Assembly (NCBI GenBank): GCA_000769715.1
Contig: JROS01000028.1
Coordinates: forward strand, 62,001 to 126,000
Source of the DNA: Desulfobulbus sp. Tol-SR
GTDB lineage: Bacteria; Desulfobacterota; Desulfobulbia; Desulfobulbales; Desulfocapsaceae
Length of the DNA: 64,000 nucleotides
Reading direction: 5' to 3'
Below the pieces are notes generated by a model. The model saw only the letters and a program-made list of their open reading frames with translations, was not told the origin of the DNA and searched no databases. Made by a program: the position numbers and the translations under genes. Shown here piece by piece: positions 1-7,533 of this stretch. The number at the start of each line of letters is the position of its first letter. The stretch's first letter is position 1.

Positions 1-2031
1 GACCGGGAGCAGAACGCCGCCTTCCAGGTCATCGCCAACATCCTCTTCAACTCCGATGGCTCACCGCTGAAAAAGGCCATCGTCTCCAGCGGCCTGTGCA
101 AGGATTTCGGCGGCTTCTTCCTCTCCTCGTCCTGCACCAGGACCTTCATGATCACCTACCTGGTCGGCAGCGAGGCCGAGCATCGCGACCGCTTTCTCGA
201 CCTCTACGCCACCACCCTCAAGGGCATGGTCGACGAGGGACTCGACCGGGACCTGGTGCTGTCGGAACTGAACAAGTTCGAGTTCAATTTCCGCGAGGAA
301 TCGAGCAAGGCCCAGCGGGGCCTCGACCTCATCGGCAAGGCGATGAACGCCTTCAAGTACGGACTCGATCCCTTCGACAGCCTGCAGGCGGAGGACCTCA
401 TCGCCACCATCCGGCGCAAGGCCTTGGGCGAGCGCTATTTCGAGGAGCTGATCGACCGCTACCTGCTTGACAATCCCGCCACCGTCGTCCTCACCCTCAC
501 CCCCGACCCGGAGAAGCCTGCCCGGACGCGAGCGGAGGAAGAGCGGCGGCTCCAGGACCATGCCGCCACCCTGGGTCCGGACCAGGAGGCGGAGCTCATC
601 CGCCGCACCCGCGAGCTGATGGAGATGCAGCTGACCCCCAACGACGTCGACACCCTCGCCCTGCTGCCCCGGCTCTCTTTGGCCGACCTCACCGCCGATG
701 TCGATTTCCATGTGGTCCGGCCGGTATCGATGTTCGGCCACGATGTCCTGGTCAGCGAGCTCGACACCAATCATATCTCCTACATCGATCTCGGCTTCGA
801 TTTCGCCTGTATCCCGCCCGAATACCTGCCCTGGCTCGATCTGTTCGGCACAATCATCACCGAGATCGGCACCAGCCGGCTCGACTACATGCAGTTCGCC
901 AAGGAGATCGCCACCTGCACCGGCAGTTTCACCCATTCCCTGACCACCTACAGCCGGCGGGGAGAACCGGATCGGGTTCGGCCGGTGCTGTGGCTGAACC
1001 TCAAATGTCTGCCCGAGTACCTGGAGAAGGCCCTGCAGCTCGTCGCTGAGGTCCTGACCGACGTCTCCTTCGCCGACCGCACCCGGATCAGGGAGATCGT
1101 CGGCCGCGAATTCGCCTGGGCCGAGCACGCGGTACAGAGCGAAGGCTACAGTCTGGCCGCCGCCCGGGCGTCCGCCCACCTCGGCCTCGCCGGCCGTTAT
1201 TTCGAAATGTTCAACGGCGCCACCGCCTACCTGGCGGTGAAGAAGCTCACCCTCGGCTATGCCGAGATGGAGGAGGCCTTCCTCGCCGCCCTGCAACAGA
1301 TGGCACGCCTGCTGTTCAACCGCGGCAATCTGATCTTCGCCGTCACCGCCGACGGCAAGGAACTCGAGCGGATCGCCGACCTCGGCAGGGTCATCCCCGA
1401 TGCCCTGGCCGCGGCGCCGGTCACCCGCTTTGACCTCCCTGCCTTGACGCTGCCCGACCACGAGGCCTTCATCACCTCGGCCGAGGTGGTATTCGCCGTG
1501 CAGGGCGGCAGCCTCCTCACCGACAACGGCGGCTACAATGGCCACTTCGAGGTGCTGAAGACCTTCCTCTCCCGCGATTATCTGTGGAACACCGTCCGCC
1601 AGATGGGGGGCGCCTACGGCTGCTTCATCCAGTTCAGCCAGATCACCGGCAATATCGCCCTGATCAGTTACCGCGATCCCCAGGTGCGCAAGACCTATGA
1701 GGCCTACGGCGCCATTCCCGCGGTCGTCTCCCGCCTCGATGTGCCGCCATCGACCATGGAACAGCTGGTGATCGGCACCTACGGCAGCTACAACCCGCTC
1801 CAGAGTCCGGCCTCGCTGGGGGCAACCGCCAGAAACGAATACCTGAGCGGCATCGACCCGGAATACAAGAAGCAGCGGCTGCAGGAGATCATCACCACCA
1901 GTCCGGCCGATCTACGGGCCTTTGCCCCGGCCTTTGCCGCCATGCAGTCCGCCAGCCATCGCGCCGTCATCGGCAACCGGGCTAAAATCGAGACCGACAA
2001 GGACCTCTTCACCTCCATGATGGAACTGTGA
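1..2031 (+). CDS. M16C metallopeptidase (presequence protease-like), 5'-truncated by window edge
   Basis: The frame is open from base 1 to a TGA at 2029-2031, giving 676 residues with no start inside the window. The sequence matches the C-terminal two thirds of the PreP/Cym1 branch of the insulinase family (M16C): a linker, then the third and fourth beta-alpha repeats. The fourth repeat carries NGHFEVLKTFLSRDYLWNTV and MGGAYGCF, typical of the PreP C-terminal half. Family members are about 970-1000 residues and enclose short peptides in a clam-shell chamber. The zinc site (HxxEH) lies in the N-terminal quarter, upstream of this window, so activity cannot be judged here. The next gene begins one base after the stop, so the two are probably co-transcribed. 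The family call is firm; the cellular substrate is inferred to be oligopeptides. Confidence 0.9.
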   Translation, partial: DREQNAAFQVIANILFNSDGSPLKKAIVSSGLCKDFGGFFLSSSCTRTFMITYLVGSEAEHRDRFLDLYATTLKGMVDEGLDRDLVLSELNKFEFNFREESSKAQRGLDLIGKAMNAFKYGLDPFDSLQAEDLIATIRRKALGERYFEELIDRYLLDNPATVVLTLTPDPEKPARTRAEEERRLQDHAATLGPDQEAELIRRTRELMEMQLTPNDVDTLALLPRLSLADLTADVDFHVVRPVSMFGHDVLVSELDTNHISYIDLGFDFACIPPEYLPWLDLFGTIITEIGTSRLDYMQFAKEIATCTGSFTHSLTTYSRRGEPDRVRPVLWLNLKCLPEYLEKALQLVAEVLTDVSFADRTRIREIVGREFAWAEHAVQSEGYSLAAARASAHLGLAGRYFEMFNGATAYLAVKKLTLGYAEMEEAFLAALQQMARLLFNRGNLIFAVTADGKELERIADLGRVIPDALAAAPVTRFDLPALTLPDHEAFITSAEVVFAVQGGSLLTDNGGYNGHFEVLKTFLSRDYLWNTVRQMGGAYGCFIQFSQITGNIALISYRDPQVRKTYEAYGAIPAVVSRLDVPPSTMEQLVIGTYGSYNPLQSPASLGATARNEYLSGIDPEYKKQRLQEIITTSPADLRAFAPAFAAMQSASHRAVIGNRAKIETDKDLFTSMMEL

Positions 2032-2032
2032 T

Positions 2033-2662
2033 ATGCACGTCAACCGCTTTGACACTGCCGCCGCCGAATGGGACCAGAAACAGCGGCGGGTGGACCTGGC
2101 CGCGGCCATCGCCGCCGGCATCGCCGCCCTGCCGCTCCACCAGGAGATGGAGGCGCTGGAGTACGGCTGCGGCACCGGCCTCGTCGGTCTCGCCCTCGCC
2201 CCCCGCCTGGGCTCGCTGATCGCCGCCGATTCCTCGCCAGGCATGCTCGCCACCCTGAGCGACAAGATTGCCGCCCAGGGGATCACCAATGTCCGGCCGC
2301 TGCTGCTCGATCTGCATTCTAAGGATTGCCCGCAGCAATTCGACCTGATCTTCTCGGCGATGACTCTCCATCACATCGACGAGGTCGAGCTCATTCTCGG
2401 CAAAATCGTTGAGGGCCTGAAACCGGGGGGCATCCTGGCCCTCGCCGATCTCGATAGCGAGGATGGTTCCTTCCATCGGGACAACCCGACCGGGGTCATG
2501 CACCACGGCTTCGACCGGGCCCAGCTGACCGCTGCCCTCCGCCGCCTCGGACTAAAGTCCATCACGGTCGACACGGTCCATACCATCATGAAAACCGACG
2601 GTCAGGGTGAAAAACAGCCGTATCCGGTCTTCCTGCTCACCGCGGTGAAGGACCGAACATGA
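2033..2662 (+). CDS. Class I SAM-dependent methyltransferase
   Basis: This 209-residue protein has the Rossmann-type methyltransferase layout. Motif I is EYGCGTGLVGLALA (about residues 40-53). An acidic residue follows in LIAADSSPGM, and motif IV is FDLIFSAMTLHHI (about 103-115). A GG(I/V)LALADL strand comes next, with a C-terminal FDRAQLTAALRRLG segment typical of the UbiE/type 11 group. The ATG at 2033 lies one base after the upstream peptidase stop, which implies translational coupling. The acceptor substrate cannot be told from the sequence. It is a small-molecule methyltransferase fold and lacks the extra domains seen in rRNA or protein methyltransferases. Confidence 0.85.
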   Translation: MHVNRFDTAAAEWDQKQRRVDLAAAIAAGIAALPLHQEMEALEYGCGTGLVGLALAPRLGSLIAADSSPGMLATLSDKIAAQGITNVRPLLLDLHSKDCPQQFDLIFSAMTLHHIDEVELILGKIVEGLKPGGILALADLDSEDGSFHRDNPTGVMHHGFDRAQLTAALRRLGLKSITVDTVHTIMKTDGQGEKQPYPVFLLTAVKDRT

Positions 2663-2746
2663 ATTTTCCAGCGGCAGTCCTCCCTTTCCCGGAGCCGTGC
2701 TGTCGCCGGCACTATCCACTTAACCCATTTTTTGAAGGAGAACGGT

Positions 2747-3439
2747 ATGCAGTACTCTTCTGAGATACAGGAAATGTGCCGGGTGGCGCAGGGCGCCAAC
2801 CACGGCCCGGCGCCTATCCCGCAGGAAGGGGCATGGACCAAGGTCAGGGAAGTCGGCGATGTCAACGGCCTGACCCACGGCATCGGCTGGTGCGCCCCGC
2901 AGCAGGGCGCCTGCAAGCTCACCCTCAATGTCAAGAACGGCATCATCGAGGAGGCCCTGGTCGAGACCATCGGCTGCACCGGCATGACCCATTCGGCGGC
3001 GATGGCCTCCGAGATCCTCCCCGGCAAGACGATCCTCGAGGCCCTCAACACCGACCTGGTCTGCGACGCGATCAACGTCGCGATGCGCGAGCTGTTCCTG
3101 CAGATCGTCTACGGCCGCAGCCAGTCGGCCTTCTCCGAGGGCGGGCTGCCGGTCGGCGCCGGCCTCGAGGATCTCGGCAAGGGTCTGCGCTCGGTCTGCG
3201 GCACGATGTACGGCACCAAGGTCAAGGGACCGCGCTACCTGGAGATGGCGGAAGGCTATGTCAAGGAGGTCGGGCTGGACGAGAACGACGAGATCATCGG
3301 CTACTCCTTCGTCAACCTCGGCCGGATGATGGACGCGATCAAGAAAGGCGTCGACCCGGCCAAGGCCATCGAAAACGCCTCCGGGACCTACGGCCGTTTC
3401 CAGGAAGCGGCAAAAACCATCGATCCGCGACACGCATAA
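2747..3439 (+). CDS. NifU/IscU-like iron-sulfur cluster scaffold protein
   Basis: The protein has 230 residues. The ATG at 2747 is chosen because AAGGAG lies six bases upstream; a TTG at 2732 is in frame but has no such site. The region GWCAPQQGACKLTLNVKNGIIEEALVETIGCTGMTHSA contains the three spaced cysteines and the G-I-I-E pattern of the IscU/NifU N-terminal scaffold fold. After it comes a C-terminal extension of about 120 residues not seen in IscU. It lies 11 bases before a GGGtGRT-family gene, an arrangement known in several anaerobes. No IscS or NifS partner is nearby. Assembly or transfer of an Fe-S cluster for a dedicated client is inferred; the family is recognised but its role is not established. 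Confidence 0.82.
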   Translation: MQYSSEIQEMCRVAQGANHGPAPIPQEGAWTKVREVGDVNGLTHGIGWCAPQQGACKLTLNVKNGIIEEALVETIGCTGMTHSAAMASEILPGKTILEALNTDLVCDAINVAMRELFLQIVYGRSQSAFSEGGLPVGAGLEDLGKGLRSVCGTMYGTKVKGPRYLEMAEGYVKEVGLDENDEIIGYSFVNLGRMMDAIKKGVDPAKAIENASGTYGRFQEAAKTIDPRHA

Positions 3440-3450
3440 GGAGAATCATC

Positions 3451-4446
3451 ATGGCACTGTTCGAAAGTTACGACAGGCGGATCGGCCAGATCACCCCGGT
3501 CCTGAACAAATACGACATGCGCACCCTGGAAGAGGCACGGGACCTGTGCCTGGCCAAGGGCGTCGATGTCGCCGCCATTGTCCGCGGCATCCAGCCGATC
3601 TGCTTCGAGAACGCCTGCTGGGCCTATACCCTTGGGGCGGCCATCGCCATCAGGAAGGGCGAGACAAAGGCCGCCGCCATCGCCGCCACCTTAGGCGAGG
3701 GCCTGCAGGCCTTCTGCATCCCCGGTTCGGTCGCCGACGACCGCAAGGTCGGCCTCGGCCACGGCAACCTGGCCTCCCGGCTGCTGAAGGAAGAGACCAA
3801 GTGCTTCGCCTTCCTGGCCGGCCACGAATCGTTCGCCGCCGCCGAAGGGGCGATCGGCATCGCCCGCTCGGCCAACCGGGTGCGGCAGTCGCCGCTCAGG
3901 GTCATCCTCAACGGCCTGGGCAAGGATGCCGCCAAGATCATTTCGCGGATCAACGGCTTCACCTATGTCCAGACCCGGTTCGACTACGCCACCGGCGAAC
4001 TGCATGTGGTCGCCGAGACCCCCTACTCCAGCGGTGAACGCGCGAAGGTCCGCTGCTTCGGGGCCGACGATGTCCGGGAGGGCGTGGCCATTAACCATCT
4101 CGAAGGGGTGGATGTCTCGATCACCGGCAATTCCACCAACCCGACCCGTTTCCAGCATCCGGTCGCCGGCACCTACAAGAAGGAATGCATCCAGCAGGGC
4201 AAAAACTACTTCTCGGTGGCCTCCGGCGGCGGCACCGGCCGCACCCTCCACCCCGACAACATGGGGGCCGGCCCCGCCTCCTACGGCATGACCGACACCA
4301 TGGGGCGGATGCACTCCGACGCCCAGTTCGCCGGCTCGTCGTCGGTCCCGGCCCACGTCGAGATGATGGGCCTGATCGGCATGGGCAACAACCCGATGGT
4401 CGGCGCCTCGGTGTCGGTGGCGGTGGCCCTGGAGCAGGCCTCCTGA
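3451..4446 (+). CDS. GGGtGRT-family protein
   Basis: The 331-residue protein carries the motif that names its family, ASGGGTGRTLHPDNMGAG (about residues 252-269). Other runs of conserved glycine, asparagine and cysteine include RIGQITPVLNKYDMRTLEEA near the N-terminus and GIGMxxNPMVGASVSVAVA near the end. AAGGAG lies before the ATG. The gene is coupled to the NifU-like scaffold upstream and is followed at once by a strong terminator, so the two form one unit. Family members are found mostly in strict anaerobes and have no assigned reaction. The pairing suggests that the scaffold supplies a cluster to this protein or works with it. No membrane segment or signal peptide is seen. Confidence 0.85.
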   Translation: MALFESYDRRIGQITPVLNKYDMRTLEEARDLCLAKGVDVAAIVRGIQPICFENACWAYTLGAAIAIRKGETKAAAIAATLGEGLQAFCIPGSVADDRKVGLGHGNLASRLLKEETKCFAFLAGHESFAAAEGAIGIARSANRVRQSPLRVILNGLGKDAAKIISRINGFTYVQTRFDYATGELHVVAETPYSSGERAKVRCFGADDVREGVAINHLEGVDVSITGNSTNPTRFQHPVAGTYKKECIQQGKNYFSVASGGGTGRTLHPDNMGAGPASYGMTDTMGRMHSDAQFAGSSSVPAHVEMMGLIGMGNNPMVGASVSVAVALEQAS

Positions 4447-4476
4447 GCCCCTGACGGCATCGGCACCGGAAAAACC

Positions 4477-4510
4477 AAGGCGGTTCCCTGTGCAGGGAAC
4501 CGCCTTTTTT
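4477..4510 (+). terminator. Rho-independent terminator after the GGGtGRT gene
   Basis: A 14-bp stem (AAGGCGGTTCCCTG paired with its complement at 4493-4506) with a very short loop is followed by a run of six T at 4505-4510. It lies between the GGGtGRT gene (+) and the convergent amino-acid ABC ATPase (-). The U tract serves the plus strand. Confidence 0.9.
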
Positions 4511-4543
4511 GCTTGCGCAACCGGGACGGACGGAGCCGCGGCG

Positions 4544-5305
4544 CTACAGGATCCGGCTCAGGAACAGCCTGGTCCGCTCCGACCGGGGGCTGTCGAAGAA
4601 GGCGTTGGGCTCGTTTTCCTCGATGATCTCGCCGGCATCCATGAACAGGACCCGGTCGGCGATCGTCCGGGCGAAACCCATCTCGTGGGTGACGCAGAGC
4701 ATGGTCATGCCCTCGTTGGCCAGATCGACCATGACATCGAGGACCTCCTTGATCATCTCCGGATCGAGGGCCGAGGTCGGCTCGTCGAAGAGCATGATCG
4801 ACGGGTTCATGCACAGGCTGCGGGCGATCGCCACCCGCTGCTGCTGGCCGCCCGAGAGCTGGCCGGGGTATTTGGCCGCCTGATCGGCGATATGGACCCG
4901 GTCGAGATACTGCATGGCGATGGCCTCGGCCTCGCGCGGGCTTTTCTTCTGGACCCAGATCGGCGCCAGGCAGCAGTTCTCCAAGACCGTCAGATGGGGG
5001 AAGAGGTTGAACTGCTGGAAGACCATGCCGATATTGCGCCGGACCTGATCGACGCGTCTGAGGTCATCGTCGAGGGTGATGCCGTTGACGATGATGTCGC
5101 CGCGCTGGTGCTCCTCGAGGCGGTTCATGCAGCGGATCAGGGTCGATTTGCCGCAGCCCGACGGACCGCAGATGATGATCCGTTCCCCCTTGTAGACCTT
5201 GAGGTTGATGTCTCTGAGGGCATGGAAATCGCCATACCACTTGTGGACTCCCCTGAGTTCCACCATCACTTCAGTGGTACGCTGTCGGTTCAGTGCCGTC
5301 ATCAT
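4544..5305 (-). CDS. Polar amino-acid ABC transporter ATP-binding protein (AapP/GlnQ-like)
   Basis: The 253-residue cytoplasmic ATPase has Walker [10 protein letters not shown] (about residues 47-55), signature [12 protein letters not shown] and Walker [16 protein letters not shown], followed by the H-loop CVTHEMGFA. It is of the polar amino-acid uptake class (AapP, GlnQ, HisP). The start at 5305 is chosen because GAAGGGA precedes it and it lies 16 bases after the upstream stop. An in-frame start at 5266 would give a more typical N-terminus ([12 protein letters not shown]). It is co-transcribed after the binding-protein gene. No permease subunits (AapQ/AapM) are adjacent, so the membrane part must be encoded elsewhere or has been lost. 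Confidence 0.92.
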   Translation of the reverse strand: MMTALNRQRTTEVMVELRGVHKWYGDFHALRDINLKVYKGERIIICGPSGCGKSTLIRCMNRLEEHQRGDIIVNGITLDDDLRRVDQVRRNIGMVFQQFNLFPHLTVLENCCLAPIWVQKKSPREAEAIAMQYLDRVHIADQAAKYPGQLSGGQQQRVAIARSLCMNPSIMLFDEPTSALDPEMIKEVLDVMVDLANEGMTMLCVTHEMGFARTIADRVLFMDAGEIIEENEPNAFFDSPRSERTRLFLSRIL

Positions 5306-5321
5306 CGATCCCTTCGTCCCA

Positions 5322-6335
5322 CTACTGCATCGGCGGCGCGTACTGGAGGCCGCCCCTGGTCCAGAGATTGTTGCGCCCGCGCTCGATCTGCAGCGGCGAA
5401 TTCCTGCCGACATTGCGGTCGAAGATCTCGCCGTAGTTGCCGACCTGCCTGACGATCTGGACCGCCCAGTCATCCTTCAGCCCGAGCCCTTCGCCCTTGA
5501 TCCCTTCCCTGCCGACGAATTTCTGGATCGCGGCATCGGGATTGTTCATCATCTCGTCGATTGTGGCGGAGGTGAGGCCGAGTTCTTCGGCGTTGACCAT
5601 CGCAAACAGGGTCCATTTGACGATATCGAACCAGTTGTCATCGCCCTGGCGCACGGCCGGCCCCAGGGGTTCCTTCGAGATGACGGCCGGCAGGATGGCA
5701 TAGGCATCCGGACGGGCCAGCTCGAGCCGTAAACCGTGCAGTTGCGACTGGTCGCTGGTGAGGGCGTCGCAGCGGCCGGTCTCGAGCCCCTTCAGCGTAT
5801 CGGGCGAGGTATCGAAGATCACGGGCCTGAACTCCATTTTGTGCTGCCGGAAATAGGCGGCGAGGTTGGCTTCGCTGGTCGTGCCGGCCAGGACGCAGAT
5901 CGCCGCCCCTTTGAGACCGGCGACATCCTTGGCGCCGCGCTTTTTCGCCACCAGAAATCCCTGGCCGTCATAGTAGGTGACGCCGGCGAAGTTGAGTCCC
6001 AACGAGGAGTCACGGGTCAGGGTATAGGTCGTGCCCCGCGACAGCAGGTCGATCTCACCTGACTGCAGGGCGGAAAAACATTCCCTGGAATTGAGCGGGA
6101 TGTATTTGACCTTGCTGGCATCGCCCAGGGTCGCGGCGGCGACGGCACGGCAGAAATCGACGTCGAGTCCGATCCAGTTGCCTTTGTCGTCGGGATGGGA
6201 AAATCCGGGGACGCCCGTCGAGACGCCGCACTGCAGGTAGCCGCGCTGCAAGACCTCGTCCCTGGTCCCGGCGTTGACGAAGCCGGCGGCAAACATAATC
6301 GTCAGGGCCACAGCCACCCGCATAATCGATTTCAT
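5322..6335 (-). CDS. General L-amino-acid ABC transporter substrate-binding protein (AapJ-like)
   Basis: This 337-residue periplasmic protein has a signal peptide ending near residue 22 (FAAGFVNA then GTRDE). It follows the AapJ/BztA pattern: [59 protein letters not shown] and the C-terminal [11 protein letters not shown]. This subgroup binds a broad range of polar L-amino acids. AGGAGA precedes the ATG. The gene heads a two-gene unit with the ATPase. The control region upstream (6336-6861) holds nested inverted repeats with GTTAC half-sites close to the start codon, so expression is probably regulated. The lack of permease genes next to it is unusual for this family. Confidence 0.92.
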   Translation of the reverse strand: MKSIMRVAVALTIMFAAGFVNAGTRDEVLQRGYLQCGVSTGVPGFSHPDDKGNWIGLDVDFCRAVAAATLGDASKVKYIPLNSRECFSALQSGEIDLLSRGTTYTLTRDSSLGLNFAGVTYYDGQGFLVAKKRGAKDVAGLKGAAICVLAGTTSEANLAAYFRQHKMEFRPVIFDTSPDTLKGLETGRCDALTSDQSQLHGLRLELARPDAYAILPAVISKEPLGPAVRQGDDNWFDIVKWTLFAMVNAEELGLTSATIDEMMNNPDAAIQKFVGREGIKGEGLGLKDDWAVQIVRQVGNYGEIFDRNVGRNSPLQIERGRNNLWTRGGLQYAPPMQ

Positions 6336-6361
6336 GATCTTCTCCTGTTATCCACGAGCTT

Positions 6362-6448
6362 AGGGGCCGTTACGAAATAACCGTTACATTTTTCACCATT
6401 TCGTTACGGCCCCTTATGCCGGAAAGGTATTTCTGTGTAACGGTTATT
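6362..6448. repeat. Nested inverted repeats with GTTAC half-sites upstream of the amino-acid binding protein
   Basis: Arm 1 (6362-6378, AGGGGCCGTTACGAAAT) pairs with 6398-6414 with one mismatch. Inside it, AATAACCGTTACA (6376-6388) is an exact inverted match of TGTAACGGTTATT (6436-6448). GTTAC therefore appears three times in one orientation (6370, 6384 and 6403) and once as GTAAC (6437). The array starts 27 bases before the start codon at 6335, a suitable place for repressor or activator binding or for an mRNA leader hairpin. Confidence 0.7.
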
Positions 6449-6777
6449 GTTTGACGACGGCTTACTGCCATTTGCAGTGATTTCATGGCGACGCCGGCGA
6501 TACGGCCGCACCTTACCCCACCTTTTCCCGTGACAGATGTCTAATCCGGTCCCGACAAAGCAGGCACCATGATTCAGCATACGTTATTCGCTCCTGGCAT
6601 TTCAAGGTCCCGTTCCACGAGCCAGCGAGGTTTTTCCTCCATCATAGCCCTCAACCTGCGGGATATCCAGATGATTTCCGCAAAGGGTGGCAACATGGCC
6701 GATATGGCCATCCGGTCAATCCGAACTGGAACATCCAAAACAATCGCCGCCCATGGCATCAGAACAGAAAATTCGAC

Positions 6778-6807
6778 TTTACAGTCCATCGTGATCGACG
6801 GTATGAT
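6778..6807 (+). promoter_or_regulatory. Sigma-70-type promoter of the GntR locus
   Basis: TTTACA (6778-6783) is separated by 18 bases from TATGAT (6802-6807). Predicted transcription starts near 6814, 48 bases before the GntR start codon. The boxes match the consensus at five of six positions each. Confidence 0.6.
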
Positions 6808-6817
6808 ACTGCTGTCT

Positions 6818-6829
6818 ATTGTCGACAAT
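6818..6829. promoter_or_regulatory. Probable GntR operator, perfect palindrome
   Basis: ATTGTCGACAAT is a perfect 12-base palindrome placed just downstream of the predicted transcription start. The TTGT-N2-ACAA layout is typical of FCD-type GntR (FadR subfamily) operators. Binding there would block transcription, so autorepression of the locus is likely. Confidence 0.6.
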
Positions 6830-6861
6830 CGACTATCGACTGCAACTGGGGACCACCGACC

Positions 6862-7533
6862 ATGACGACCATACAAAAGACGACCTACAAGGACCAGGTC
6901 ATCGGCTACGTCTATGAATGCATCCTTGACGGCCGGCACCTGCCCGGCGGTCAGATCAAGGAGGCCCTGCTGGCCAAAGAGCTCGGAATCAGCCGGGCGC
7001 CGGTGCGCGAGGCGCTGAAGGAGCTCACCGTCAACGGGATCATCGACTACCGGCCCCAGGTCGGCAGCTTCATCGCCCTCCTCCCCCCTCATCAGATCCG
7101 CGACGTCTACACCACCCGCGGGGTGCTCGAGGGCTACGCCATCATGTCCACCCGTGAGCAATTCACCACCGGCGACATCGAGAAACTGCAAGCGCTGGTC
7201 GCCCGGATGCGCCACGAGGCCGAACTGGGCAACCGGAAGATGGTGGTGCAGGTGGGCGATGACTTCCACTCCCTGCTGATCAGCAGGAACCGGAATTTGC
7301 AACTGGCGGAGTACATGGAACGTCTCCGCCTGAAACTCCATGTCCTGTTCTGCCGGTACTGGAGCGATCTCTATTCGCCGGCGGAGATCGGCAACCGCCA
7401 CCAGCGGATCGTCACCAGCCTGCTATCCGGCGACCCGGCCGCAATCGAGCAGACGGTCCGCCGCCACTACAGCGAGAGCGGCGACAGGATTGCGGCAATC
7501 TCCCCCCCGAATGGTCAGTGGAATGAGGCTTGA
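6862..7533 (+). CDS. GntR-family transcriptional regulator (FadR subfamily, FCD domain)
   Basis: The 223-residue protein has an N-terminal winged helix (residues about 8-75) with the classic GntR recognition pattern LAKELGISRAPVREALKELTVNGII. An all-helical FCD effector domain follows (about 80-215). The FCD domain keeps candidate metal or ligand histidines in GDDFHSLLI, NRHQRIV and RHYSE. Members of this subfamily respond to small carboxylates or amino acids. Its stop overlaps the start of the ATP-grasp gene, and a promoter with a palindromic operator lies just upstream. It is therefore the likely controller of the locus to 16143. Confidence 0.93.
   Translation: MTTIQKTTYKDQVIGYVYECILDGRHLPGGQIKEALLAKELGISRAPVREALKELTVNGIIDYRPQVGSFIALLPPHQIRDVYTTRGVLEGYAIMSTREQFTTGDIEKLQALVARMRHEAELGNRKMVVQVGDDFHSLLISRNRNLQLAEYMERLRLKLHVLFCRYWSDLYSPAEIGNRHQRIVTSLLSGDPAAIEQTVRRHYSESGDRIAAISPPNGQWNEA

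Larger units (their letters stand above)
6336..6861. other. Divergent control region between the amino-acid binding protein and the GntR gene
   Basis: This gene-free stretch of 526 bases separates the leftward ABC unit from the rightward GntR locus. The left third holds nested inverted repeats (6362-6448). The right end holds a sigma-70-type promoter and a palindromic operator (6778-6829). The middle (about 6450-6775) has an open frame of 98 codons, but its residue composition is not protein-like and it lacks a ribosome site, so I do not call a gene. Confidence 0.6.

Noticed and set aside
61-1545. 494-codon minus-strand frame opposite the M16C peptidase
   Set aside because: Shadow of a well-conserved gene in GC-rich DNA.
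6569-6865. 98-codon frame before the GntR gene
   Set aside because: No ribosome site, overlaps the promoter and operator, and no protein-like conservation.
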